A stretch of DNA of 64,000 nucleotides, taken from Paradevosia shaoguanensis. Its GTDB lineage: Bacteria; Pseudomonadota; Alphaproteobacteria; Rhizobiales; Devosiaceae. A model generated the notes under the pieces. It worked only from the letters and a program-made list of their open reading frames with translations, was not told where the DNA came from and searched no databases. The stretch spans positions 1,054,001 to 1,118,000 of the forward strand of contig NZ_CP068983.1 in assembly GCF_016801025.1 (NCBI RefSeq). The letters run 5' to 3'. Shown here piece by piece: positions 45,016-53,399 of the stretch (the stretch's first letter is position 1; each line of letters starts with the position of its first letter). The position numbers were made by a program, and so were the translations under genes.

Positions 45016-45846
45016 ATGAGCAGGAACAGAACCGGCAGGATCATGGGGAGGATCGCCCGCGGTGTCCTGATCGCCTTCGCAACAACGGCCCCGGCCCTCG
45101 CTCAAATGCAATTGGAGTGCCGGCCATTTCCCCCGCCGTCGCTTCCCGACAGGGCTACGTTCGACCCCGCCACCTTGCCCGCCGCGGGCGATGCGGTTGC
45201 GTTCCTCAACGGGGAGACGAACGACTGCGTCCGCTGCGACCTCAAAGGGGCGCAGTTGCAGCGCCGCGCGCTCGCTGGTGCAGACCTGCGCGGCGCCGAC
45301 CTTTCCGGCGCCAGCCTCCACGCGACTGTCTTGAGCAAGGCCAAGCTCGATGGCGCCAAGCTCACCGGCGCCAATCTCGATCTGGCGAACCTCAGCGCAG
45401 CAAGCCTCGTCGCCGCCGATTTGCAAGATGCCCTGCTTTATCGGGCGAACCTGAGCGGCGCGCTGCTGAACGACGCCAACCTCACCAATGCCCGGCTCTC
45501 CGAAGCGCGCCTCATGCGGGCCCGGCTCGAAGGCGCCACGCTGGCCGGCAGCGTCATGAAAGGCACTAACCTTGCTGCCGCGCTCCTCGTGGAAGCCGAC
45601 CTGCAGCTGGGCAATTTCCAGGACGCCAATTTCCAGGGCGCCGTGCTGCGCAAGGCGACGCTCACCAATGCCGGCTTCGTCGGCAGCAATTTCACCTCGG
45701 CGGACCTCACGCAGGCCAAGGCCTTCAACGCCGATTTCCTCGCCGCCAATTTCGCCGATGCCCGGCTGACCAATGCCGATCTCAGGAATGCGCGGCTGGA
45801 TGGCGCTTCACTGGCCTGCACCAATTTCGACAACGCGCTACTCTGA
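45016..45846 (+). CDS. Exported pentapeptide-repeat protein
   Basis: A 276-residue protein. A signal peptide (residues 1-30, ending ATTAPALAQ) precedes a short Cys-containing linker (NDCVRCDLKGAQL). About 35 tandem A(D/N)LxX pentapeptides then run to the C-terminus (ADLRGADLSGA, ANLSGALLNDANLTNA), forming a right-handed quadrilateral beta-helix. ATG at 45016 follows GGGAGGG; an upstream ATG at 44995 lacks a ribosome site. Function unknown: export argues against gyrase protection, known for some cytoplasmic members. It converges on the next gene with nine bases of overlap. Confidence 0.9.
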   Translation: MSRNRTGRIMGRIARGVLIAFATTAPALAQMQLECRPFPPPSLPDRATFDPATLPAAGDAVAFLNGETNDCVRCDLKGAQLQRRALAGADLRGADLSGASLHATVLSKAKLDGAKLTGANLDLANLSAASLVAADLQDALLYRANLSGALLNDANLTNARLSEARLMRARLEGATLAGSVMKGTNLAAALLVEADLQLGNFQDANFQGAVLRKATLTNAGFVGSNFTSADLTQAKAFNADFLAANFADARLTNADLRNARLDGASLACTNFDNALL

Positions 45847-46530
45847 TCGCGCGCCATCCTTCCACAATATCTCCAAGCGGCTGGTGCTGACGAAATAGGT
45901 CGCCTGCACCTTGCCGAACTCGTCGACGAACTGCTCGCCGCTCTTGTGGAAATAGTCCTGCGACGAGGTCAGCCCATATTCGAGCGTTTCCTTACTGCAG
46001 TTCCGCCGGACGAAATAGCTCGATACAGCCTCCTCGCGCGCACTCGGCGCGATATCGCTGCAAGCCCAATCCTCCACTCCGAAATGCCTCTGCAAGAGCC
46101 CGGCCAACCGCCAGTGATCGTTGCGCACATGCGCCTCGGCCCCGCGCGGGTCGGAGACGATCCGCAATCCGCGCAACAGTCCCGCATCATCGAACAAGGC
46201 CGAGAGTATCGCGCCCATGCCATAGACCCGGGTCGCCCCAGCCGTTCCGTCCGTCGGCAATCCCAGTGCGTCATGCCGGATCGCCGCTTCATCATCGTAT
46301 CGGAAATAGACCTCGTGCAATCCCGATGGCTCAGCCGCACACTGCGAAAACGCCTCGAACCCGTCGATGAATTCCGCCGGCGGTCCACCATTGGTGCCAC
46401 AGGCCTGCTCGACAAAGCCCCGCGGTTGCTCCGCGGCCGTCCTCCCAGGCAGCAAATCCCAGATCGTGCTCGCCGCCTGCACGGGGGCCGAAATGGTTGC
46501 CAGTGCCGCCAAAGCCCAGAACAGCCTCAT
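45838..46530 (-). CDS. Exported protein of unknown function at the end of the PQQ operon
   Basis: A 230-residue protein with a signal peptide ending near APVQAAS and a mature domain with three or four Cys residues (QACGTNG, FSQCAAEP, DWACSD, RRNCSKE), likely forming disulfides in the periplasm. I do not recognise the family. It overlaps the quinoprotein-like gene by four bases, so it belongs to the Rieske/PQQ unit and may be a small accessory or substrate-related protein. Confidence 0.8.
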   Translation of the reverse strand: MRLFWALAALATISAPVQAASTIWDLLPGRTAAEQPRGFVEQACGTNGGPPAEFIDGFEAFSQCAAEPSGLHEVYFRYDDEAAIRHDALGLPTDGTAGATRVYGMGAILSALFDDAGLLRGLRIVSDPRGAEAHVRNDHWRLAGLLQRHFGVEDWACSDIAPSAREEAVSSYFVRRNCSKETLEYGLTSSQDYFHKSGEQFVDEFGKVQATYFVSTSRLEILWKDGARSE

Positions 46531-48053
46531 CGCGCCGTCTCCGGGATCCCCAACACTACCAGCACCATCAACCCTTCGCTCATGCCGAGCTCCGGTGGGC
46601 GGTACGAGATGTCCTCGGCCAGGGCGTTGCCCCCCACCACTACTGCCACGAATTGCCGCCCATCCACGGAAAAAACCAGAGGCGGCGCCGACGACAGCGA
46701 ACCGAAATGGCTGGACCAGAGCGGCTCCAGACTTTCATCATCGAGCGCATGCAGCGTGCCCTCCGCTGTCGTCACGAAGACAAGCCCACCTGCAGTAGCC
46801 GTCGCGCCCGCATGCAGTGGAAAGTCGAAGACATGCTGCGCCCGCACCTCACCCGTGGCGGCATCGGCCGCGGTCAGGATGCCGAGCGCGTTGTCGGCGT
46901 CGCGATAATAAGCGCCCAGCCAATCGCCACGACTCGGCGTCTTGATTGGCAAGTGCTCTTGCAGGCAGCCGCCGGCATTGGCGCCATAGATCAACCCCGT
47001 TCGAAGGCTGAACGCCGAATTGAAAGCCGCCGCCGCGCGGACATTGGCACAGCTGCCCTCCGCTCCCTCGGCGAACAATGGCGCAACGACTGCCTCAGCA
47101 CCATCGCCCGCATTGAAGACGCGATACCGCCCTTCATTGTCGAAATGCCCCAGCAAGGGACCTCCGCCCTCCGCGCCGACAACGTGATACGGCCCGGCTT
47201 CGTTCGTCGCGCCGCTGGTTCCCTGCGCGTAGCGATGCAGCCACCTTACGGTTCCGTCCGCCACATCGAGCGCAACGACACCATTACCGAACCAGATGTC
47301 GCGCTCCTCGTCCGGCAGCGGCCCGGTCGGCATTGCAACGCCCCAATAGAGGGTGCCGCTGGATGCGTCGTAGCTCGCCGCCTGCGGTACGGAGCCACGC
47401 AATCCCCGCGCGTCCCCGAGATCGGCGCGCCAGAGATGCTCACCCGATGCCGCGTCGAACGCATCGAACTGCAACGGCCCGCCTCGATCCGGTCCCGAGC
47501 CGGCGACCAGCACCTTGCCGTCCACGACAAGTGGGGGTGCCGAAAGCGAATATCCATCCATCGGATCGCCCGCCGACACGGTCCGCACGAGCATGCCGGT
47601 CGCGTCATCGATCCAACGGAGAGAACCATCGGCGCCGCCTGAGATTACATAGCCCTCGTGCAGGGCCAGACCTTTATGCGCCTGCAGCCAGGTATCGAGA
47701 TTGCGCTGTCCCGCGTCGGCACGCCACGCCGGCTTGCCCTTGTTGCGCAGGTCGAGCTTGTTGACGGCGCCCCAGCCATCGACGGCATAGAGATAGCCGT
47801 CCCGGGCCAGCAGATTGTAAGGGAGCGCGCCCCGCGCGTTTCCGCCACCTTCCACAGCCCCGCCGAGCACCACGCTATAGAGTGTGCGCAGCCGGCCGAC
47901 ATTGGATCGATCGATATCGTCGAGCGGCGAATAGCGGGTCGCCGCGAGGTCGCCCATGCTGGTGAGCCAATCCCCGCTGGCAGGCGCGCTCAAGGCTGCG
48001 CCCGAGCAGAGAAGCGCTGAAGCAAGAGCGAGCGTTCTGATTGCCTGCAACAT
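46527..48053 (-). CDS. PQQ-type beta-propeller protein lacking catalytic residues
   Basis: A 508-residue exported protein (signal MLQAIRTLALASALLCSGAALS) with the eight-bladed quinoprotein fold, seen from repeated blade ends such as DGYLYAVDGWGAVNKLD, DGSLRWIDDATG and TAEGTLHALDDES. The region that should carry the catalytic Asp-x-Asp reads RYAQGTSGATNEAGP, without either Asp, so it is probably not a dehydrogenase itself. ATG at 48053 is preferred for its signal peptide; GTG at 48092 is open upstream. It may be a scaffold or electron-transfer partner of the adjacent dehydrogenase. Confidence 0.85.
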   Translation of the reverse strand: MLQAIRTLALASALLCSGAALSAPASGDWLTSMGDLAATRYSPLDDIDRSNVGRLRTLYSVVLGGAVEGGGNARGALPYNLLARDGYLYAVDGWGAVNKLDLRNKGKPAWRADAGQRNLDTWLQAHKGLALHEGYVISGGADGSLRWIDDATGMLVRTVSAGDPMDGYSLSAPPLVVDGKVLVAGSGPDRGGPLQFDAFDAASGEHLWRADLGDARGLRGSVPQAASYDASSGTLYWGVAMPTGPLPDEERDIWFGNGVVALDVADGTVRWLHRYAQGTSGATNEAGPYHVVGAEGGGPLLGHFDNEGRYRVFNAGDGAEAVVAPLFAEGAEGSCANVRAAAAFNSAFSLRTGLIYGANAGGCLQEHLPIKTPSRGDWLGAYYRDADNALGILTAADAATGEVRAQHVFDFPLHAGATATAGGLVFVTTAEGTLHALDDESLEPLWSSHFGSLSSAPPLVFSVDGRQFVAVVVGGNALAEDISYRPPELGMSEGLMVLVVLGIPETAR

Positions 48054-48120
48054 CGGGGATCTCGGGAGGAAACGGAGGGCGGCGTTAGCCACCCTCCGTC
48101 GCGTTCCAGTTGCGGCAGAC

Positions 48121-49938
48121 TTATTCTGCCAGTTCGAACACCCAGATCACGCCGCCCGTGGGAACGGTCGCACTTGGCTTGAAGCGATCCGGGTAGGCCG
48201 CGGAAAGCCGGGTCTGCATGGACGCGGCGTCGATACCCCAGCCGGCCTGCACGGCAACGTATTGCTTGCCGCCGGCCTCGAAGCTCGACGGGACGCCGAT
48301 CACGCCCGAATTGAGCTTCATCTCCCAGAGCACGTCGCCGGTCTTGGCGTCGTAGGCGTGGAACTTGCTGTCATTGGTGCCGCCGCCGAACACCAGGCCG
48401 CCGGCGGTCGAGAGCAGCGGGCCCCAGTTCTGGGACTCGAAGGTATGCGTCCAGACCTTCTCGCCGGTATTGAGATCCCATGCCTGGACCTCGCCGATAT
48501 GGTCGGCGCCATCCACGATATAGAGATCGGACCGATTGCCCTGAGTGCCCAGCGTATAGCTGGCGCCCGCGCGGTAGTCGATCACGGAACCACCCTGCAT
48601 GGTGGTGCACATGTTCTCGTTGGCGGGGATGAACACGTAGTTGAGGTCCGGGTTGTAGGCGATCGGCGGCCAGTCCTTGCCGCCCCAGAACGAGGGGCAG
48701 AATTCGCCGACCACACCCGTTCCGGGCTTGGTTCCTTCATTGTATTCGACCCGGCCGGTCTGCGGGTCCATGCTCTTGATCCAGGTCTCGTGGACATAGG
48801 GCGTGCCCTTGATGAACTTGATCGGTCCATCATCGGTCCGCTCGAGCATCCACAGCACGCCGGAGCGCGAGGCATGGACGAGGCCAGGTACGCTGTTTCC
48901 GTCGCGCTTGAGGTCGACAAGGATCGGCGCAGCCACTTCGTCCCAGTCGAACGAGTCGTTGGGGTGATACTGGAAGTGCCCCTTGATTTCGCCGGTATCT
49001 GCGGCGAGCGCCACGACGGACGTCAGGTAAAGGTTATCGCCCGGACGCTGGTCACCCATCCATGGGCCGCCGTTGCCGGTGCCCCAGTAGATCAGCTTAC
49101 TCTCCGGATCGTACTGGCCGGTGATCCAGCTCGAGCCGCCGCCGGTCTTCCAGGCGTCGGCATGCTCGTCGCCGGGCTGCGGCCAGGTTTCCGAACCCGG
49201 CTGGCCCGGCTCCGGCACGATGAAGGTCCGCCAGGCTTCCTTGCCGGTTTCGGTGTCGAAGGCCACGATGTAGCCGCGGATACCGCGTTCGCCGCCGGAC
49301 GTTCCGACCACCACCTTGTCCTCGACGATGAGCGGGGCCAGGTTGGCGTAATAGCCTTGGCGATAGTCCTGCACCGGCACCGTCCAGGCCTCGGCGCCGC
49401 TCTTGGCGTCAAGGGCCACGAGCACGGAGTCGCGAGACATCCAGAACACCTTGTCGCCCAGCAGCGCCACGCCGCGGTTGGTGGGGTGCGAGCCGAGCAT
49501 GTCGGCCGGCAGTTCGCGCTTGTAGCGCCAGAGAATCTCGCCGGTATCGGCCTTGATCGCGAGGATCTGGTTGCCGGCGGTTGCCGTGAACATGATGCCG
49601 TTGACGACGGTCGGGGGCGCTTCATGCCCTTCCGAATAGCCCGTCGACATCATCCATGCCGGCTTGAGCTTGGCGACGTTCTCGGTAGTGATCTGCTTGA
49701 GGGGGCTGTGGCCCCAGCCGTTATAGGTGCGTCGATACATCGGCCAGTCGGCATCCGCCGGCTTGACGAGCATCTCGTTGGTCACGGGCTTATAGTCCGG
49801 AATGACGATGGGTGGCGGGGGCGTTGTCGGCGCCGCCGGTGCTGCCGGAGCAGCAGGCGCTTGCTGACCAAGCGCGCTTCCTGAAAGTAATGCCACAGCC
49901 ATTGCTGCGACGATCGAACTAGTCCTGGTCAGTTTCAA
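48121..49938 (-). CDS. PQQ-dependent alcohol dehydrogenase with lanthanide-type Asp-x-Asp site
   Basis: A 605-residue exported quinoprotein with signal ending SGSALGQ, a Pro/Ala-rich linker (residues 25-45) and an eight-bladed propeller. Metal/PQQ ligands expected from XoxF/ExaF enzymes are visible: Glu217 (SGGERGIRG), Asn289 (WGTGNGGPW), catalytic Asp331 and the lanthanide-type Asp333 (NDSFDWDE). The adjacent Cys-Cys disulfide of methanol dehydrogenases is absent, and there is no cytochrome domain. TTG at 49938 follows GAGGAGG. The gene just upstream encodes a Rieske protein, a possible electron acceptor. Confidence 0.9.
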   Translation of the reverse strand: MKLTRTSSIVAAMAVALLSGSALGQQAPAAPAAPAAPTTPPPPIVIPDYKPVTNEMLVKPADADWPMYRRTYNGWGHSPLKQITTENVAKLKPAWMMSTGYSEGHEAPPTVVNGIMFTATAGNQILAIKADTGEILWRYKRELPADMLGSHPTNRGVALLGDKVFWMSRDSVLVALDAKSGAEAWTVPVQDYRQGYYANLAPLIVEDKVVVGTSGGERGIRGYIVAFDTETGKEAWRTFIVPEPGQPGSETWPQPGDEHADAWKTGGGSSWITGQYDPESKLIYWGTGNGGPWMGDQRPGDNLYLTSVVALAADTGEIKGHFQYHPNDSFDWDEVAAPILVDLKRDGNSVPGLVHASRSGVLWMLERTDDGPIKFIKGTPYVHETWIKSMDPQTGRVEYNEGTKPGTGVVGEFCPSFWGGKDWPPIAYNPDLNYVFIPANENMCTTMQGGSVIDYRAGASYTLGTQGNRSDLYIVDGADHIGEVQAWDLNTGEKVWTHTFESQNWGPLLSTAGGLVFGGGTNDSKFHAYDAKTGDVLWEMKLNSGVIGVPSSFEAGGKQYVAVQAGWGIDAASMQTRLSAAYPDRFKPSATVPTGGVIWVFELAE

Positions 49939-49974
49939 ATTGTCCTCCTCAATCAAAACTGCTGTTAGATAGTC

Positions 49975-50571
49975 CTATTCAGCATCTCCTCCGACGCGGG
50001 AATCCCACCCGCTGGCGATGGCAACCTTCCCCTCGGCAAGCGTCAGTCCGAGGGAGGGCAGTTTTCTCGTGGCCGGGCCGTTTACCAGCGCCCCGCCATT
50101 CCTCAGGTCGAAAGCCGAGAAGTGGCACGGGCACTGGGCGATCCTCGTCTCCGTGTTCCAGTCCGTGACTTCGCATGCCGCATGCGGGCAGATGAGCGTA
50201 TTGGCCAGCACGCCTTCGGCGGCCAGAGCCTGCGCAGCGGGGCCCATTTCCGCCGGGTCCCAACGGGTCACCAGCAACAGGTTGAAGAAGCTGCCGTCGC
50301 GGGCAGCACCCGTGGCGGGGTCTGCCGGCCAGGCCTGGATGGGTGCCGCGCCGACTTCGATATCGGCGGGGGTCAGGGGAGCCGTGTTGTCGCCTGAGGC
50401 CCGCACCAGCAGATCGCCGACCTGGGGTGGCATCGACTTGGCGTCTTGAGCAAGCGCCCCGCGTGTCGCGATACCCAGCGCAACGCTGCCGGCAAGACCA
50501 GCCAGCACTACACGCCTGCTCATGTCATTATGACAGCATTTCTGACATGAATTATCGTCTTGCTGCGCCAT
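49975..50571 (-). CDS. Tat-exported Rieske [2Fe-2S] protein
   Basis: A 198-residue protein with an N-terminal Cys-rich stretch (SCQKCCHND) before a twin-arginine signal (SRRVVLAGLAGS, cleavage near GALAQ), then a soluble domain. The cluster ligands are in CPHAACEV and CPCHFSAFDL, two Cys and two His. No second hydrophobic anchor was seen, so it is periplasmic or signal-anchored. ATG follows GGGAGGGG. First gene of the unit ending with the quinoproteins, which normally use a cytochrome c; the Rieske protein may take that role. Confidence 0.9.
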   Translation of the reverse strand: MAQQDDNSCQKCCHNDMSRRVVLAGLAGSVALGIATRGALAQDAKSMPPQVGDLLVRASGDNTAPLTPADIEVGAAPIQAWPADPATGAARDGSFFNLLLVTRWDPAEMGPAAQALAAEGVLANTLICPHAACEVTDWNTETRIAQCPCHFSAFDLRNGGALVNGPATRKLPSLGLTLAEGKVAIASGWDSRVGGDAE

Positions 50572-50975
50572 AGACCCCTCCCCTCTAGTCTATTCCTACA
50601 ACGATGTACGGATATTCACGGAGGAGGCTAACACGAGATTTGGAACTGACAACGAGATTCTTTGGCGCTATTCTTCCTATTATATGCCAATGCGCGACAC
50701 AGCCCACCGGCGCGCTTCATTAGTTTAGCAAGTAGCGTGCCGTTATTTATCAGCCATATCTATATTTAAGATAGTTTACGGCAATAAGCAGCACCCACCG
50801 GCCGGCAGGGTATGTCTCGTGTAGCCAAAGCTGTTTTCGCAAGTGCGCGTCGCGACTTGCCGGGACCCAATTCCGCCCATGAACGCTCCACCCATCGCGG
50901 AGCGGGCCCAATCAAGCGCCGCACACGGCACCTGACGCAGCGGGAAAGCCGGGCGCTATGCCCCTGCAGCGTCCG
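50572..50975. other. AT-richer intergenic region upstream of the Rieske/PQQ unit
   Basis: About 400 bases without a convincing gene; the frame at 50812-51018 lacks a ribosome site and a protein-like composition. The part around 50640-50790 is clearly AT-richer than its surroundings, with TATCT...AGATA symmetry near 50757-50773. It presumably carries the minus-strand promoter of the Rieske unit and the 3' untranslated end of the aldolase gene. Confidence 0.6.
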
Positions 50976-51764
50976 TCAGGCCTCAACGCTCCCGGGAACC
51001 GCCTTCTTGGGCGCCTGACCGTATTCGATCACCTGGCCGCGCAGGGCGCCGGCGAGGCTGGTGGCGTCGCTGCCGACGATGAAGGTGGAGAAGCCGCGCT
51101 GTTTCCAGACGGCGGCGCCGGCCGCGTCCTGGACGAAGATGCCGATCGATCGGCCGGCGGCCTTTGCGGCGGCGGCTATGGTTTCGATGGCGCGTTCGAG
51201 TTCCGTGCTCCGGGCACCCAGGACACCCAGCGACACGGCGAGATCGCCGGGCCCCACGAAGAAAAGATCGATGCCGTCGACGGCGACGATCTCCTCGATA
51301 TTGTTGAGGGCCTGTGCGGTTTCGATCTGCACGGCGAGGCAGATTTCGCGGTTCTTGGCGGTAAGGAAATCGGCGCTGAGGCGCGCGCCGTAATTGCTGG
51401 CGCGGCTGGGGCCGACGCCGCGCTCACCGAGCGGCGGATAGCGCGTGGCGGCGACGAGTTCGCGGGCCTGCTCGGCTGTCGACACGCGCGGCACCAGAAT
51501 GCCGGCGGCACCGGCATCGAGGACCGTGGCGACATGCTCGGCCGCATGGCTGGGCAGGCGCACCAAAGCAGGCACGTTATGGACATCGGCGGCGCGGATG
51601 AGATTTTCCATCTCGCCGCGATCGATCTGGGAATGCTCCCAGTCGATGCAGAGGAAGTCGTGGCCGGAAAGGGCGCAGATTTCGACGGCCATGGGGTGGG
51701 GGATAGCCGCGAAGGTGCCGATGACCGGCGACCGCTCCAGTATACGTGAGCGAATGGATTTCAT
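50976..51764 (-). CDS. HpcH/HpaI-family class II pyruvate aldolase
   Basis: A 262-residue protein with the HpcH/HpaI fold: SGHDFLCIDWEHS, catalytic Arg in ALVRLPSH, metal ligands near QIETAQALNNIEEI and LFFVGPGDLAVSLG. Family members cleave 4-hydroxy-2-oxoacids to pyruvate and an aldehyde, with divalent metal. It is the last gene of a minus-strand unit with a flavin reductase and LLM monooxygenase, placing an aldol cleavage after an oxygenase step. Substrate unknown. Confidence 0.9.
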   Translation of the reverse strand: MKSIRSRILERSPVIGTFAAIPHPMAVEICALSGHDFLCIDWEHSQIDRGEMENLIRAADVHNVPALVRLPSHAAEHVATVLDAGAAGILVPRVSTAEQARELVAATRYPPLGERGVGPSRASNYGARLSADFLTAKNREICLAVQIETAQALNNIEEIVAVDGIDLFFVGPGDLAVSLGVLGARSTELERAIETIAAAAKAAGRSIGIFVQDAAGAAVWKQRGFSTFIVGSDATSLAGALRGQVIEYGQAPKKAVPGSVEA

Positions 51765-51786
51765 GTCTTATTCCACAACGGAAAGG

Positions 51787-52287
51787 TCAGAAGGGCAGTG
51801 CGACCATGCGGCCGTGATCGGAAACGAGTGCCGGGGTCGCAAAGCCCCCGAGATGAACCTCGTGGACGAGGCAAACCGCGATGCGATGGGTGAAGCGCTC
51901 GATCACATCGACCATCGTGCATTCTAGCGCGCAGCGGGCATCGGCGAGCACGGGGACGTCCATCGTCCCATTCACCCAATTGCCCGAGACGAAGCGGTGC
52001 GCGCCCTTGGCCGGCGTCATCCCGCCGAAGGCGCGGGCCACCGCTTCCTGCTCGGCGGTGAGGATATTGACGCTGATCGCGCCGCCTTCCTGGATGAGCG
52101 GAGCGAGGCTCGCCGTCTTGTTGACGCAGATCAGCACCGAGGGCGGTTCGGCGCTGAGCGAACAGACGGCCGTGGCCGTTATGCCCCAGGGCTGGCCATC
52201 GGCGGTCTTGGAGGCAAGGACGGTGACGCCCCCGGCCAGGGTGCGCATGGCGTGCTTGAAATTCTGCGGGTGGACGACGGGAGGCAT
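51787..52287 (-). CDS. Flavin reductase, FMN-binding split-barrel family
   Basis: A 166-residue protein with the split-barrel flavin reductase pattern: FKHAMRTLAGGVTVLAS, WGITATAVCSLSAEPPSVLICVNKTAS and a His-containing end (VSDHGRMV). It reduces FMN with NAD(P)H and passes it to a partner monooxygenase. One base separates it from the LLM oxygenase stop, so the two form a two-component oxygenase, as RutF and RutA do. Confidence 0.92.
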   Translation of the reverse strand: MPPVVHPQNFKHAMRTLAGGVTVLASKTADGQPWGITATAVCSLSAEPPSVLICVNKTASLAPLIQEGGAISVNILTAEQEAVARAFGGMTPAKGAHRFVSGNWVNGTMDVPVLADARCALECTMVDVIERFTHRIAVCLVHEVHLGGFATPALVSDHGRMVALPF

Positions 52288-52288
52288 G

Positions 52289-53392
52289 TCATTCCACCCG
52301 CAAGCCGGCCTGGCGCAGCAGCGGCAGGACGCGATCGCAGAAGAAGGGCAGTTCGTACGTGTAGTTGACGAAGCTCAGCGCCGCGCCTGCATAGCCCTGC
52401 TCGCTGATGGCGATGATTTCGTCCACGATCTGCTCGGGCGTGCCGACCAGCGGATAGGAGCCGGCCCCGCCAGCGAAGCGCTGCTTGTAGTTGCGGAAGG
52501 CGTCGCTGTCGTGGGAATTGGCGAATTCCTGCTTCTTGGCCATGTGGTTGTCGACCGCGGCATGGTCGGCCATTTCGAGCGCGTAGCGATCGTAATAGGC
52601 GCGCGCCTCCGCTTCCGTCTCGCGGCAGACGACATGCAGCACGGTATAGACGCCGACGTCCCGGCCCTGGTCCGAGGCCCGGCGCCGCACGTCTTCGACG
52701 TGTTTGCGGCCATCGGCGATGTTGGAGAAGGTCGAGAAGAGATAGTCGCAATTGCGCGCCGCATAGTCGCGGCCCGGATCGCCGAAGGCGGCGTTCATGG
52801 TCACCGGGCGCGGCAGCTGCAGGCTGGCCGGGCGGCTCACCACGCTCTTGAGGTTGTAATAGGCGCCCTCGTAGTCGAAAGGCTCGCGCGAAGCATAGGC
52901 GCGCAGGATGATCTCGATCCATTCCTGCGCCTGCGCATAGGGCTTGTCGCTGAGCGGGGTGCCGAACATGCCGAACTCGTCGGGGTTCCAGCCGCAGACG
53001 ATATTGAGGCCGGCGCGGCCGCCCGAAACGTGATCGACCGTCGCCAGCGCCTTGGCGGCATAGACCGGGTGCACCAGCGGCACGTGGACGGTCATGAAGA
53101 GGCCGATGCGCTCGGTGAGTGCGGCGAGGGCGGCGGCCCAGGTGAAGGTCTCGAACGACCATTCGCGCACCTGCGTTTCGCCGCCGAAGCCACGCCAGCG
53201 GGCGATCGGCAGCAGGAATTCGAGGCCGGCGCGGTCGGCGATCTGCGCGGAGGTCACGCAATCGGACCAGCGGGCCTGCCAACGCTCGGGCACCGTGGTC
53301 ATGGCAAGACCACCATCGGCATTGGTCGAGAAGACACCGAGCTTGAACTTGTTGCGCCCCTTGAGCGGATGAGGCTTGGCGGAAAGAGACAT
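52289..53392 (-). CDS. LLM-class flavin-dependent monooxygenase, RutA/DszA-related
   Basis: A 367-residue LLM protein (luciferase-like TIM barrel): GVFSTNADGG at strand one, RWRGFGGET, FTWAAALAALTERIGLF, HPVYAAKALATVDHVSGGRAGLNIVCGWNPDEF. The RGFGGET and NIVxGWN stretches are close to pyrimidine monooxygenase RutA and alkanesulfonate/sulfide oxygenases. ATG at 53392 follows AGGG; earlier Met residues in frame lie inside the regulator gene. With the flavin reductase it would insert oxygen into a small organic compound using reduced FMN. Confidence 0.9.
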   Translation of the reverse strand: MSLSAKPHPLKGRNKFKLGVFSTNADGGLAMTTVPERWQARWSDCVTSAQIADRAGLEFLLPIARWRGFGGETQVREWSFETFTWAAALAALTERIGLFMTVHVPLVHPVYAAKALATVDHVSGGRAGLNIVCGWNPDEFGMFGTPLSDKPYAQAQEWIEIILRAYASREPFDYEGAYYNLKSVVSRPASLQLPRPVTMNAAFGDPGRDYAARNCDYLFSTFSNIADGRKHVEDVRRRASDQGRDVGVYTVLHVVCRETEAEARAYYDRYALEMADHAAVDNHMAKKQEFANSHDSDAFRNYKQRFAGGAGSYPLVGTPEQIVDEIIAISEQGYAGAALSFVNYTYELPFFCDRVLPLLRQAGLRVE

Positions 53393-53399
53393 TTGAACC

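Noticed and set aside
47956-49884. 642-codon plus-strand open frame over the PQQ dehydrogenase
   Set aside because: Shadow frame; composition typical of antisense GC-rich DNA.
50812-51018. 68-codon plus-strand frame upstream of the aldolase end
   Set aside because: No ribosome site, no conserved look; overlaps the 3' end of the aldolase gene antisense.
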